Assembly: GCA_027596035.1 (NCBI GenBank)
Contig: JADGJA010000124.1
Span: 1-39,570 of the forward strand
Source: Thoreauomyces humboldtii
Lineage: Eukaryota > Chytridiomycota > Chytridiomycetes > Spizellomycetales > Powellomycetaceae
DNA: 39,570 bases
Direction of reading: 5' to 3'
Shown: in pieces, positions 20,008-29,932 of the stretch
Position numbering within the stretch: the stretch's first letter is position 1
Layout: every line of letters begins with the position of its first letter
Translations under genes and position numbers: made by a program
Notes under the pieces: model-generated
Told to the model about the DNA's origin: nothing
The model's database searches: none
Seen by the model: only the letters and a program-made list of their open reading frames with translations

Positions 20008-23000
20008 ATGGAAGACGCTACAGAGCCAGAGACTGCTCCGATAGAAACCCTGAGCTTGGAGGATCCACCCTTGGAACTGGACGCGGGTGGCAGGGACGAC
20101 CAGGCACCATCTCCGTCGTCCCTGCTACCAAAGACCCCCACCATCTTGCACGGTCAGCCCTTCATTCCCACGCGACTGCCATGGCTATCTGATGCCCGAA
20201 ACTGTTCAGGACTAATATGACTTCCGACTTTCAGTTCTCTGTGTTGCTTTTCATCACAGGTAGGGCCCACACCGTTGCACTTTCTTTTGCAAGTCCGACA
20301 CAACTTAGACGTCGACCGCTTTTGTTACGAAAGAAACGGCCCACAGGTGGAATATGCGTATCCCCCTTTTCCAGATCTCCCAGAAAAGTTTGAAAAGGCG
20401 CCAGGAACTCCTGCTTCGAGAGATGACCTGTCCGCGATACCGCTACCAGAGGAATGGTCCTTCCTGGTAAGCTTCGTCCCTGCGCGTCAAACTCTTGAAC
20501 AAAAGGCTTAGCTGAAGCATTACATTGCGAACAGCCCTTCTTGTGTCTTCCTGATGGAGCTCATGGTATGTTCCTTGCATCGATTTCGGATGATGATCAG
20601 ATTTCTGACATAGACTTTTTCAGCTACCGAGGAGGAGTTCATCTGTGAGTATCTCTGTACCGATAACACTGGGCATGGGTTGCCAGGATCTTGACGCGGA
20701 TTTGGAACAGATTTCCATCTTCCGCCAGTGCCACATTGGACCCGATATCCACAGTCGACGCTTTTCGGCCTTGCATGCTATCGACAAATGCCAGCTACAG
20801 TGTGTCAACCGGTGCATTTCTACCATGTGAAGACACCGCGCTCATCGCCATCCCATGCGTAGGAGCTGATCAACAAAACAAGCGATGTCACTCGCAGCAC
20901 CGTACAAAAGGCTGTCGTGGTACTGGCGACGCAACCTGTTCTCGGTATATGAGCACCACGCACTCGCACCCTATACAGAGTTGATTACTGATTTCAAAGC
21001 TGCATAGGTTCAATGCGGAGCAAGCTCGGCCTTGTCACAAGAGCGTTTTTCGAGCAAAAAGACTTCTCCAAGTTAGAGATCCTGCAGGTGGCATTCCCTC
21101 TTTCGAGCTCCATTATGAGCAACAAGCCTCTGACACCCGTTTTTCAGACGCTCTACGAAAATCTGGTGTCTTCTGTATCTGGTTACATTCCTGATAGCAC
21201 TCTCTACATGGGTATGCATCTTTCCATAATCGCTGTGTCCAGATAAGACCTGACTGTCTCCTAGGGATATCTTTAAGAGAATTGGTTCACAAATTCCGAC
21301 AAAAAACGTTGCAACTTTACAAGCTGCTATTTCTCGAGAAGCGGGTAGGTAAAAAGGGTCGTCTAATGTACTCTCCACGTAATTGTTGATAAATTGCGCC
21401 TCAGATACTGTTCTTCGGCTCCAAAGTGGAACGGCTTTCCGCTTATCAGTACAGTCTTGTGTCTTTGATACCAGGTGCGATGAAATTATACATACAACTC
21501 TGTTCGTCAGCTAACCTTGAACACCGCAGATATGCTCAGAAATTTGCAGGATGCGGGAGCTCCTGCTTTATGTGGCGGGCCTGACGCGTCAATTGCGAGT
21601 CGAACGAGGAGCCGAGAGAGCATCGACGGTGCGCGATTTCGATATAGTGGAACACCACTCCCCATCTTTGGAGAGGTAGAAACGCATTCAGCTCCGCATC
21701 TACGAACCAGCAAACTGACCAGCGGATTCGGTAGTGCGCTTTCTTCCAACCTTACATTCCGTTGCAACAAATGGACATACTCCTTTCGCAAGATACGAAA
21801 GCATTTCTCGTCGGCACCAGCAACTCAATTTTCTTACATCACAAGGCATTGGCGATCGATGCCATTGCTAACGTACGTAAGAAGCCAAGTGCTGGATATA
21901 AAGACGGGCTTGAGCGCTTATGTTAGTTCTAGGTAGATACGGGCACTTTCGAGATCGTGAACCCAGCTTTGAATGCAGTTTTGGCGCTGACAAGGTAAAA
22001 TATTCTCAGCTCGCCGGGACCAAAACGCACTGTAACTACTCTGACTGCCACTTTCTTTCAGTCCAGATAAGAAGTTTATCGATGGTGCGTAGACCTTCGG
22101 AGTACGCTCAGTGCTTTCGGGACTGAACTCGTCGTTGCGTTGTCAGACATAGCTCGATCAGTAGTATCTACGTGGTCTCCGGAAGGTCTGTTCTTGACAA
22201 AATTCCTGCATGCCGCAATTTGCTGACTTTGTGTCTTTTCCAGAGGACATGTCCATGAATCAACAGCTTTCGTTCGAAGGGAGTGACGATGATATTCGCG
22301 CACGGTTCGAAGCGTACCTTCAATCCATGTTGGCCTCGGTGAAAACTGCGCAAACTGCAGCGATATCGGTGGATCCCGCAGTGCGAGGTAAGGCAGCTAC
22401 CGATCCTCCGCTGGGCTAAACGCATTCTCAGTGTATTTGACTTTGCAGGGAAAGACTTCATCGCCGATTTCAACCCATTATGGGTCCGCTCATGGCAGTC
22501 CACAATACACTACAACAAGTGGTTGTCCTCAAACGGAGGAGAACTTCCGGAAACTTTGAAGTAAGGTGTTCTACCAAATTTGCCGTCATGGTAAATACCT
22601 ACTTATATCTCTTAATCGTGCAGCGTCAATCCTGCCCATCCTTGCCAAGGGGCTTCGGCATTTGGTATCCTACAGACATCAATCGCGGCTCGTTTCTCTG
22701 ACTTTGGAAAGAGCCTGTCACCTGTGCAGCAGAACATCAGTAAAGCTGTCGAATCATCCATAAGTCGGGCTGAGACAACGATCACGAAAGCGGTCGAGAC
22801 GGTTTCCGATCCCCAGCAGCAGCAGAAACTTCAGGCCGGCGCCTCACAGGTCTTTTCAAATGTTAGCTTTTATCTTACGAAGAAGCGCAACGAGTGGAAC
22901 GACAGTCCTCCGGTAAGGCTCAGCGCGAACGCTTCACCTTGTCCTTCGCCGTTTATCTCACAATTTTGGGTTCTTGTCCAGGCATCTGGGCGGATAAGTC

Positions 23001-23077
23001 CGGACGACGCTTCAGCCGAACAAGGTTGGGAGGATGTAAACATTGACGAAAATCGGAAAGAGGAACCTCCTGCCTAA
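20008..23077 (+). CDS. AVL9: AVL9 (DENN-related, late secretory pathway)
   Basis: Conserved cytosolic protein with DENN-like architecture that acts in exocytic vesicle formation from the late Golgi. Twenty exons: 20008-20152, 20235-20259, 20334-20466, 20535-20565, 20624-20644, 20711-20799, 20863-20944, 21008-21087, 21148-21211, 21265-21344, 21405-21474, 21530-21675, 21735-21872, 21933-21994, 22062-22084, 22147-22185, 22244-22387, 22449-22560, 22624-22912, 22982-23077; 622 residues, all phases close. Family landmarks appear only after splicing: FHHRNGPQVEYAYPP, LPEEWSFLPFFCLPDGAHA, YFHLPP, LFGLACYRQ, RAFFEQKDFSKLEIL, LYKLLFLEKRILFFGSKVE, FQPYIPLQQMDILL and NPAHPCQG. The C-terminus predicts amphipathic helices (SISRAETTITKAVETV). 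The N-terminal 48 residues are acidic and variable. Intron 19 has no in-frame stop. Length compares with 648 residues in human AVL9. Confidence 0.93.
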
Positions 23078-23536
23078 TCGTGGGTCATGCTATTTATTGG
23101 GCAATGCCTGGGTTTGCCAAACACTACTTCATGGTCTATTTGGGACTCCCGGATTTGGGAACCTCGTTGTCCGCTGTCTATTCATATTGGTTTGATTTAA
23201 GATTTCCATGCCCTCTGGAGGCTCGAGGAACGCCTAGTTGGTCGCTTGAAACGGTACTTCTGTGGAAATCGCGCGAAGCGCTTGGATCCAGGCTGTTGTA
23301 GTTGTCCAATGAGTCATGCATGTCCGGATGTCCGACTCTCTTCTCTGACGGAACAAACGCGTTGTTGCGCGAACTGCCAAACCATCTCCAGAGGCATGTC
23401 GCACTTGAGGCTGCAAACAAGGGTTGCCGGTGCCTCGCTATCCCTGTAAACTCGACTTGACCACACCGCTGAAGAACTCTCTTTGATCGCTTGAGCGTCT
23501 CACTCTCACTGAAGGTGTTGACCGACTACTTCAAAA
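23078..23536. other. Intergenic region between AVL9 and coiled-coil gene
   Basis: 459 bp between tandem genes hold the AVL9 3' end and the promoter of the coiled-coil gene. The open frames present on both strands are short and have no recognisable content. Confidence 0.5.
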
Positions 23537-26500
23537 ATGCTGTCCACACCTGCTCTCCACCTGGAAACGCCGAACTTCGGCTCTAGCACTCCCGAGCCGC
23601 GGAGCCCAGGGACTCGCCCCGCATCGCCACCAACACCGTTCGTCGATGCGCTGGAAGAGTTTCATGAGTTACCGCCTCCTTTATCGCTCCCGTCGTCTAG
23701 CGTCATGTGCCTGAATAACGCGCTCGGACGCCAGCTTCAGGACATGGTTCTGGATAAAGCGGAAATAATCAGCATGCGACCAGGGAATCATCACGCTAGC
23801 GTCCCTGCGGCAAGTCATTGCGCTGGGTGTCAGCCGTGTGTAGTTCAATCTAACTTACGAGGTTATTTTACAGCTGGAACGAAAGGTCCGTCGTTTGGAG
23901 GGGATGCTCGCAGACTCTGAGCGGTCACAGAAGGTTGTAGCCGAGTGGGTGACCAGGAACCTAGGGGAAAAGGTAAAACCTATTTTTATTTCCGAATTCC
24001 ACCCTCCACGTCTCTGATGACTCCGTTTCCATATGAAGGAGGACATTGTAGCCTTTGTTGAGTTCGAACGGCAGACGGCTTGTGAACGGGCTGATAAAAT
24101 ACAGGTGAAGCCCGTGATTTTGCGATATCCTGCGTCAGATTAGTCGAAGCTCATAGCGAGCATCTCTAGAAAGAAGCAAAGCTCCTGGAGGATCGGAATG
24201 CAGAGCTTCTGGCCAAGCTTGAGGACTTGACGTTCAACGCTTCGTCGCCCGCCATCAAGCTTGAAGTGACGGTTACTTCGCCTCCTCTGGATAGTCCGGA
24301 AGTGGCTCTTGCCGCTGAGCCCGAGTCGGTATCGCGAGATCACCATCCTTACACGGAAAGCAGATCGCCAGGACCCTCATGCGTCTCTCCACCGCGTTCT
24401 CGGGTGCCTTCGCCTCTGACCATTCGAGACCATGGCGGATACTCCGCGGACGAATACACCGACCTGTTCGAACAGTTCAATGCCGTACGCGCCGAGGATC
24501 ACCAAGCTCACCAGGTCACGTCGGAGCGCTTGATGGAGGTCACCGCCGAGCTGACCCACGCGCGGTGCGCAAAGGAGAACGCCGACCTGTACATCGCCAT
24601 GCTGCAGGCGCAGCTGGAGGGCATGGAAGAGCAGCGACAGCCGATCGTCGACCACGCCGCCATCGTGGCGGCCGCGGCCTCGGCCGCTGCGAACGGGCAC
24701 GAGAACGCACGATTGAGGGAACTGTGCGCGGCCTTTGAAGCAAGGATCGACGAGTCCGAGAAGGAGCGAGTCGTGCTGGTAAAAGAACGAGACGATGCAG
24801 CTCGTGCACGCGATGCCGCGATGGCGGATGCGAACGCGATGCGGGACGAGATCGTCGAGGTCCAGCGTTCGCAAGCTGTTGCTGAAGCAAGTGTGGAGGA
24901 AGCTCGTGCTTGCGAGGTGAAAACGAGGCAGGAGAAGGAGCTGATGGCCGCCTCGCTAAGGTCGACTGAAGAGGCTTTGGAAGCGTCTCTTGCGGAGCGT
25001 GCAAGCGGGAATGAAGCAGTCGCAGAACTACGGTCTCAGCACGTTAAGTCGGAGGCGCGGATCCAATTGCTCGGAGCTGAATCCTTAGCGAAGGACGGGC
25101 AAGTCGAGACACTTGTGGAAACCTTGCGTTTACGCGAGGAGACTACGCAAACAGAGCTTGCTTTGGCCCACGCTACGTTGGATCAGCTTCAGGAGGCTTT
25201 GAGAAGGCTAGAAGATCGGGTCCTCGTAGTTCAGTCAAATACCGAAGTCAGATCCAAGCTTCATCAAGTCGAGCAGGAATACGCCGCATTGACCAAAGTA
25301 TCAAAGGAAAGCGAAATGGCCTCGCAATTGGCTCTAGATGCAAGAGATGCAAAGATTCAGGGACTTGAACGCAGCGTCGCCACCCTCGAAGCCGATCTCG
25401 AAAACGCACGGCAGGAACATGCTATTACGAATGACTCGCTTGCCCTCGCACAAGCGAAAGTGCTCGAAAGCACGGAGCTCGCCTCGTCTTCCATCAAGCA
25501 ATTAGCGGAATCAAAGGCCAAAGGCATTGTCGCTAGCGCGAAACTGGAAGAACGGGATACACTCATTGCTTCGCTTCGTCAAACAAACATCACCCTCGAA
25601 GAGCAACTAGACCTGGCTCAAGCAGCCGCGGGAGCGAGCATGCAATTAGAGCAGGCTCATGCGACGCTCGTCGAAACATTGAAGAACACTGAAGAGAAGC
25701 TTCGGCTGGCCGAAGAGACGCTAGGAGCAACCTCCGATAAGCTCACGGAAGTGCAACAAGCAAAGGCCTGTGCCGAGCAGCAGCTCCAGGAAGTTGAGCG
25801 TGCAAAGCTACGGGGAGACCAGCAGCTTGCGGAACTTGAATCAGCGCAGTCCCTGGCGGACCAGCAGCTCAGCAGCTACGAGTTGGACAAGTCAAATCTC
25901 GAACGAGAACTCGCAGAGATGAAGCAAACGACTGCAACGCGACATTCCGAGCTCGAGTCCGCTCTGGAGACTGCCCGCGAGGCAGCCCAAAGTGCGGAAG
26001 CTCAAGCATCGGAAGCTCGTGCTGCGCTCGCCCATACGTCGATGGAACTCAAAGATCTCCGGTTCGTCCGCGACACCCTCAAAGACGATCTCGACGAGCT
26101 GGAAGGGGTCCGAGAGCAGTTGACGGCGTCCGCCTCCGAGGAGCAGCGTCTCCGGACACAACGAGATCACTTCCGAATAGAGACTCTTCGCCTCCAATCG
26201 GCCCTCGCCGCCAGCGTTGCGGACATGGAGACTGCCGTCGACACGTCCCAGAAGAGGCTGGAAAGCGAGACAAGCATCCTCGCGGACGAGAACGCGGGTT
26301 TGAAAAAGCAGCTAGAGGAGGAAATTCGTGCAAGGGAGAGTCAAGGGTCTCTGTCCAGTCCCTTCGACACTCAAATGATAAATGTGCTGGCCACGGAAAA
26401 CTCGGGTCTGAAAGCTTCCGTGGAAAAATTAACGGAGGAACAACGGCAATTGCAGACGCAGTTCGAGGTAGTTATGGTTGACCTGTGACATTTTTGATGT

Positions 26501-26785
26501 CCGGGTGCGCCTCCGGTCTTGTATCTATTCGCTTCAGGCTGCTGACAAGTCTGCCTCACCATCGTATAGGAGGAGAGAAGAGAATTTGCGGCCGAGATCG
26601 GGGAATTGCGGCAGGTGAAGGCACGACTCAAGGTTCAGCTCTTGCAAGAGAAGCGGCGGTCGATGCCGCACCATGAAGTCCCGGTCAGAGCAGGTGGGTC
26701 TTGGCGAGCAAGCATCGGCCACAGTGGGGGAGAGCGATCAGCATCGCCGGCGTCATCGTACGCCAGTAGCGAAGCTTTCTTGTAG
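23537..26785 (+). CDS. Long coiled-coil protein, unknown function
   Basis: Exons: 23537-23809, 23874-23972, 24039-24104, 24170-26467, 26570-26785, giving 983 residues. The first intron is GC-AG: donor GCAAGT, branch-like CTAAC, acceptor TTTTACAG. No in-frame GT donor gives an intron of normal length with an acceptable site. Residues 1-60 are Pro/Ser-rich (disordered). Coiled coil then starts with LERKVRRLEGML, is broken by a Pro/Ser segment (about 175-245) and continues with only minor breaks for more than 650 residues rich in Ala, Glu, Gln and Leu. The end, from SMPHHEVPV, is short and Ser/Gly-rich. The composition suggests an elongated dimeric scaffold or tether, as in golgin-like, cytoskeletal or polarity proteins. 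I see no GRIP, KASH or kinesin motif, so no function is assigned. The ATG at 23537 has an AAA context and is the first in frame. Confidence 0.75.
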
Positions 26786-26960
26786 GAGGCGCATTCGGGA
26801 CAATTTTAGTGAGCAAACAATGGAGATTGTGGCCGACAAGGGAAGGCTTGCGATGCAAGGACTTTATGATCATGACGACAGGAGGGCGATGGTGTTGAGT
26901 ATTCATATAAATTAGTTATGGCGATGGAATGACATCTAAACTCTGGTGCTGCGTGAAATA
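26786..26960. other. Convergent 3' intergenic region
   Basis: 175 bp lie between the stop codons of the coiled-coil gene (+) and the acyltransferase gene (-). No gene or clear terminator motif is seen. Confidence 0.5.
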
Positions 26961-28130
26961 CTATTGCAGCTTCTTTGCCTCCGTAGCTGCAGAGGCAGGA
27001 ATCGTCTTTATACTCTGCAACGCCGCAAGCATGGCGTCACGAGTCTTTTCCAGCAAGGCGTCGACGTCCGCCGTCGTCATGCCTGTCGTCGGGATAGGCT
27101 CCAAAACTAAGAAGGAAATCAGCAGGTGCGTACACCGTCCAAGCACGTAAAGGCTTCGGTCGGCCTACCTTTGATTGTGATGACTCCGGCATCAAATATG
27201 CTCTTCTTCGGTTGGTAGCATGGCTGGTACGTGGAAAAGATAATGGGAACGATAGGTATTTGACCTTGCACCGCAAGGTGGAAGGCGCCCTTCTTGAAAG
27301 GCATGAGAGTGTCATCCACTTGATGCGATCGGGTACCTTCCGGAAAAAGCCACAATCCGTACTGAAACGACAAAGAAGGCGAATGGTGCGTTGAGCTATG
27401 CAGCTGATGGCGAAGCTATACTCTTCTGAGCTGGTTTACCTTATGCTCTTTCAGGTAAACCGCGACCTTTCCCATCGTCTCGATTGCATGTCCTCGGTTC
27501 TTCCGGTCGATGAAGACATTGTTCGCCAACGCCATGAACCAGCCAAGGATGGGCACCCATTTGATCTCCTTTTTGCCCATCACGACGACGTTCGGAGGAA
27601 GGATGTAACCCCTACAAGCAATTACAGGCGCGAAGTCAGAATCTTGTACGTGACAGGACCGCAAGACTTGCATGAACATGAAAAACCGCATACATTCCAA
27701 GCACATCGAGCGAGCTCTGATGATTGCAGACCAAGACCGCGGGGAGGGTCGCCCGATCGAGGATCTCCTGCCCCTCGATGCGACACCGCATGCCGGACAG
27801 GACGGGACCGATCAACTTCATGGTCCTCGCCACGACCCAGTTCGTCATTCCTGGTCGCCCTAGCGCCCACATGAAGGGGCTGACCGTGATACCGACCACG
27901 CTGGAGATGATCCCAGCGATGATGTACCCGATCATCCGAGCGTAGAAGCGTACGACCGAGGACCGGCGGAACAGGATGATGAAGAGGATGGCGGACGCGG
28001 CGAGCGCCGATGTTGCGCGACCAGTTAAGAGCTCCATGAGACGGGTTGACGCGACTCTGCGCGTGACGATGGCGGTGGTGGAAGATGAGGTGGGAATGGT
28101 ACGGGTCCTGCCGCTGCTGTTTCCTGGCAT
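26961..28130 (-). CDS. SLC1: 1-acyl-sn-glycerol-3-phosphate acyltransferase (LPAAT)
   Basis: Acylates lysophosphatidic acid to phosphatidic acid in the ER or lipid-droplet membrane, early in phospholipid and triacylglycerol synthesis. Exons on the minus strand: 28130-27694, 27611-27440, 27361-27169, 27106-26961, giving 315 residues. The PlsC catalytic motif is NHQSSLD (H137, D142), followed by VPILGWFMALANNVFIDRKN (acyl-acceptor motif II) and FPEGTRS (from F209, motif III). MPFKKGAFHLAVQGQIPIVP is motif IV. Two hydrophobic segments (about 41-55 and 67-92) precede the catalytic domain. The first in-frame ATG is at 28130. The frame stays open upstream without another ATG, and MELLTG at residue 32 is an alternative start. 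The C-terminal helix ends TEAKKLQ. The enzyme class is clear; the substrate is inferred from closeness to Slc1/AGPAT1. Confidence 0.93.
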
Positions 28131-29932
28131 GGACGGGGTAGAGTAAAGGGGATTGAACTCTTTTGCGTCGTAGCGAGGTTGGGAGCCTAGGAAGGGGTGC
28201 GGCGCCTTCTTGAGATGGGACGAGGCCGGGCAATTGGAGGTGCCGTTCAGAGCCTGGGATGGTGTTGCCGAAGCCGAGCCTTGCAATGCCAAATGCCAAA
28301 AAAAGTCCTCGTGAGGAAAAGGGGGAGGAGTGACGGCACAAAGGCGTGAGTTCGCCGGCTCGGACACGAAGAAAGGAAGAGGCTCAGCAGGAGCAGAAGA
28401 ATAGATCGTTAAATTACAAAAAAAATCTTGTGTGCAGTCCCCGCTTCGCCTCGACCAGCAAGCAGGTCATCCGCCCTGCGTTGACATGGGTAATGCACGG
28501 CAAGAAGCCATTCCGCCCATCTGGAGCAAGGCGCAGGCATCGGTAACATGATCATGGCAGCGACTCGATGGATGGCAGAGATCAAAGGTTGGGATTAGGT
28601 TTGGGCTTGCCTGTTGTCGCCTTGCCCCGCGTGCATTATATTGGGTTCATTCTCCCCACGCAATTCCCCCTCATGCCTTGATCTGTTCTTAACTTTTTTT
28701 GATTTTCGATGTACATATGTACCCGCGCCAATCGAAGTCCTCGCAAGCTCGTCTTTCTGCGCTCTCTGTACAGACGGGAGATTTTTAAATCGACCTTCGC
28801 GGTAGAAAACCACGTCCACCATGAGGTTGGTGGCGCAAGCTTTCAATTTCCCACGTATTCCGCTTTGAACGGTCATCGATGGTACAGTACATGGTGCAGT
28901 TCGAGTCCACCGAACGTGTGCTCTCCCGCTCAACCTATCCGCGATGCTGAAACTGTTGGATGATCTTTGCAGCACAACGTCCGACTCATCAAGCAGCACG
29001 TAGTCAATGACATCTCGTTGACGAAGATCAGGTCAGTGAGGTCAATGTGTGCCCGAGGAGTAGGTCGACCTACAGCAGCTCACATCTGTTATTCACGAAT
29101 TCAAGGCTTTTTGTTAAACGCGGGATGTCCATCCGATATCTAGGGCCGACGGCTGTGGCAGAATATATCCAGAGCCACCGACTTTACCAAGATGCTTCCA
29201 ACAGTGGGAAGCGGAAACGGGTTGGAAATTCAGATTTGGACAGTGTTGATGCGAAACGCATCCACTCGGGACCAGGCTCGGGTGAGGAAGCAAAATCATA
29301 GATAGACTTAATATGAGAAGAGTCTATCACCCTGTTCCTTCTGCCCTTTTCAACTGGAAGAGGGCAGTATGTCCATAAAAAAGAAAAACTTGATAAGCCC
29401 GGGTAGGATGCTATTCCTCTAGTGGCCATACGTGGCAGTACGGTTGCGGACAGCGAGGGGTCGCGTGGCGTACCCGTCGAGGGCGGGTGAGGGACGCACG
29501 GTGGTCATCACCCCTAGCATCGCTGTTCCACGTGCGACACCTCCTCCGATGTCGTCCATGACCACAAAGGTCTTGGCAAAGTATGCGACGGTTCTCAATC
29601 GGGGAGGTTTGGAACGTACCGCACCGGATCCGTCGGTTCAATACCGGCAGACCGATCTGGCGCTCGTAAGGGAAATAATCAAGAACCTAGAGATCGTACA
29701 AGTCCTGAACCCGCTTCATTGAATGGAATCAGAGTAATATACGGCACTTCAATTCGGAAAGTAATTCTGGTCAACGGGACTCAATCAAGAACAGCAAGTA
29801 CATCGTGGTAAATAAGGAACAGGTGGTAACAGGTCTCGCGCAATAACTTCGCTTCCGCCTATGCTAGTCAAGACAAACGCAAATCAACTTTGCGCCATCA
29901 CGGAATTCGGTCAACCTCTGCCAGTCGATCGC
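28131..29932. other. 1.8-kb region with only uncertain coding content
   Basis: No gene here is recognised. On the + strand several protein-like pieces sit between plausible splice signals. One is an ATG frame at 28709-28963. Another reads HNVRLIKQHVVNDISL, around 28976-29025. A third is a basic tail frame ending at 29301, and a fourth is a 57-residue frame at 29549-29722. I could not join them into one phase-consistent model. On the minus strand 28595-28999 is open for 134 codons. TACAGTAC occurs at 28883-28890. A small multi-exon gene on either strand is possible. Confidence 0.35.
29549..29722 (+). CDS. Small hypothetical ORF, 57 residues
   Basis: Starts MSSMTTKVLAKYATVL and ends IIKNLEIVQVLNPLH. 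The second half has a regular hydrophobic pattern. It has no recognisable domain, the frame is open further upstream without another ATG, and no promoter is evident. It could be a final exon of a gene in the uncertain region or noise. Confidence 0.18.
   Translation: MSSMTTKVLAKYATVLNRGGLERTAPDPSVQYRQTDLALVREIIKNLEIVQVLNPLH

Noticed and set aside
21676..21733. Acceptor at 21721-21722 in AVL9
   Set aside because: It would bring a TAG in frame before FFQPYIPLQQ. The acceptor at 21734 avoids it and keeps phase 0.
24377..25004. Minus-strand and alternate-frame ORFs of 119-165 codons
   Set aside because: They are shadows of the coiled-coil gene, whose biased codon use keeps other frames open.
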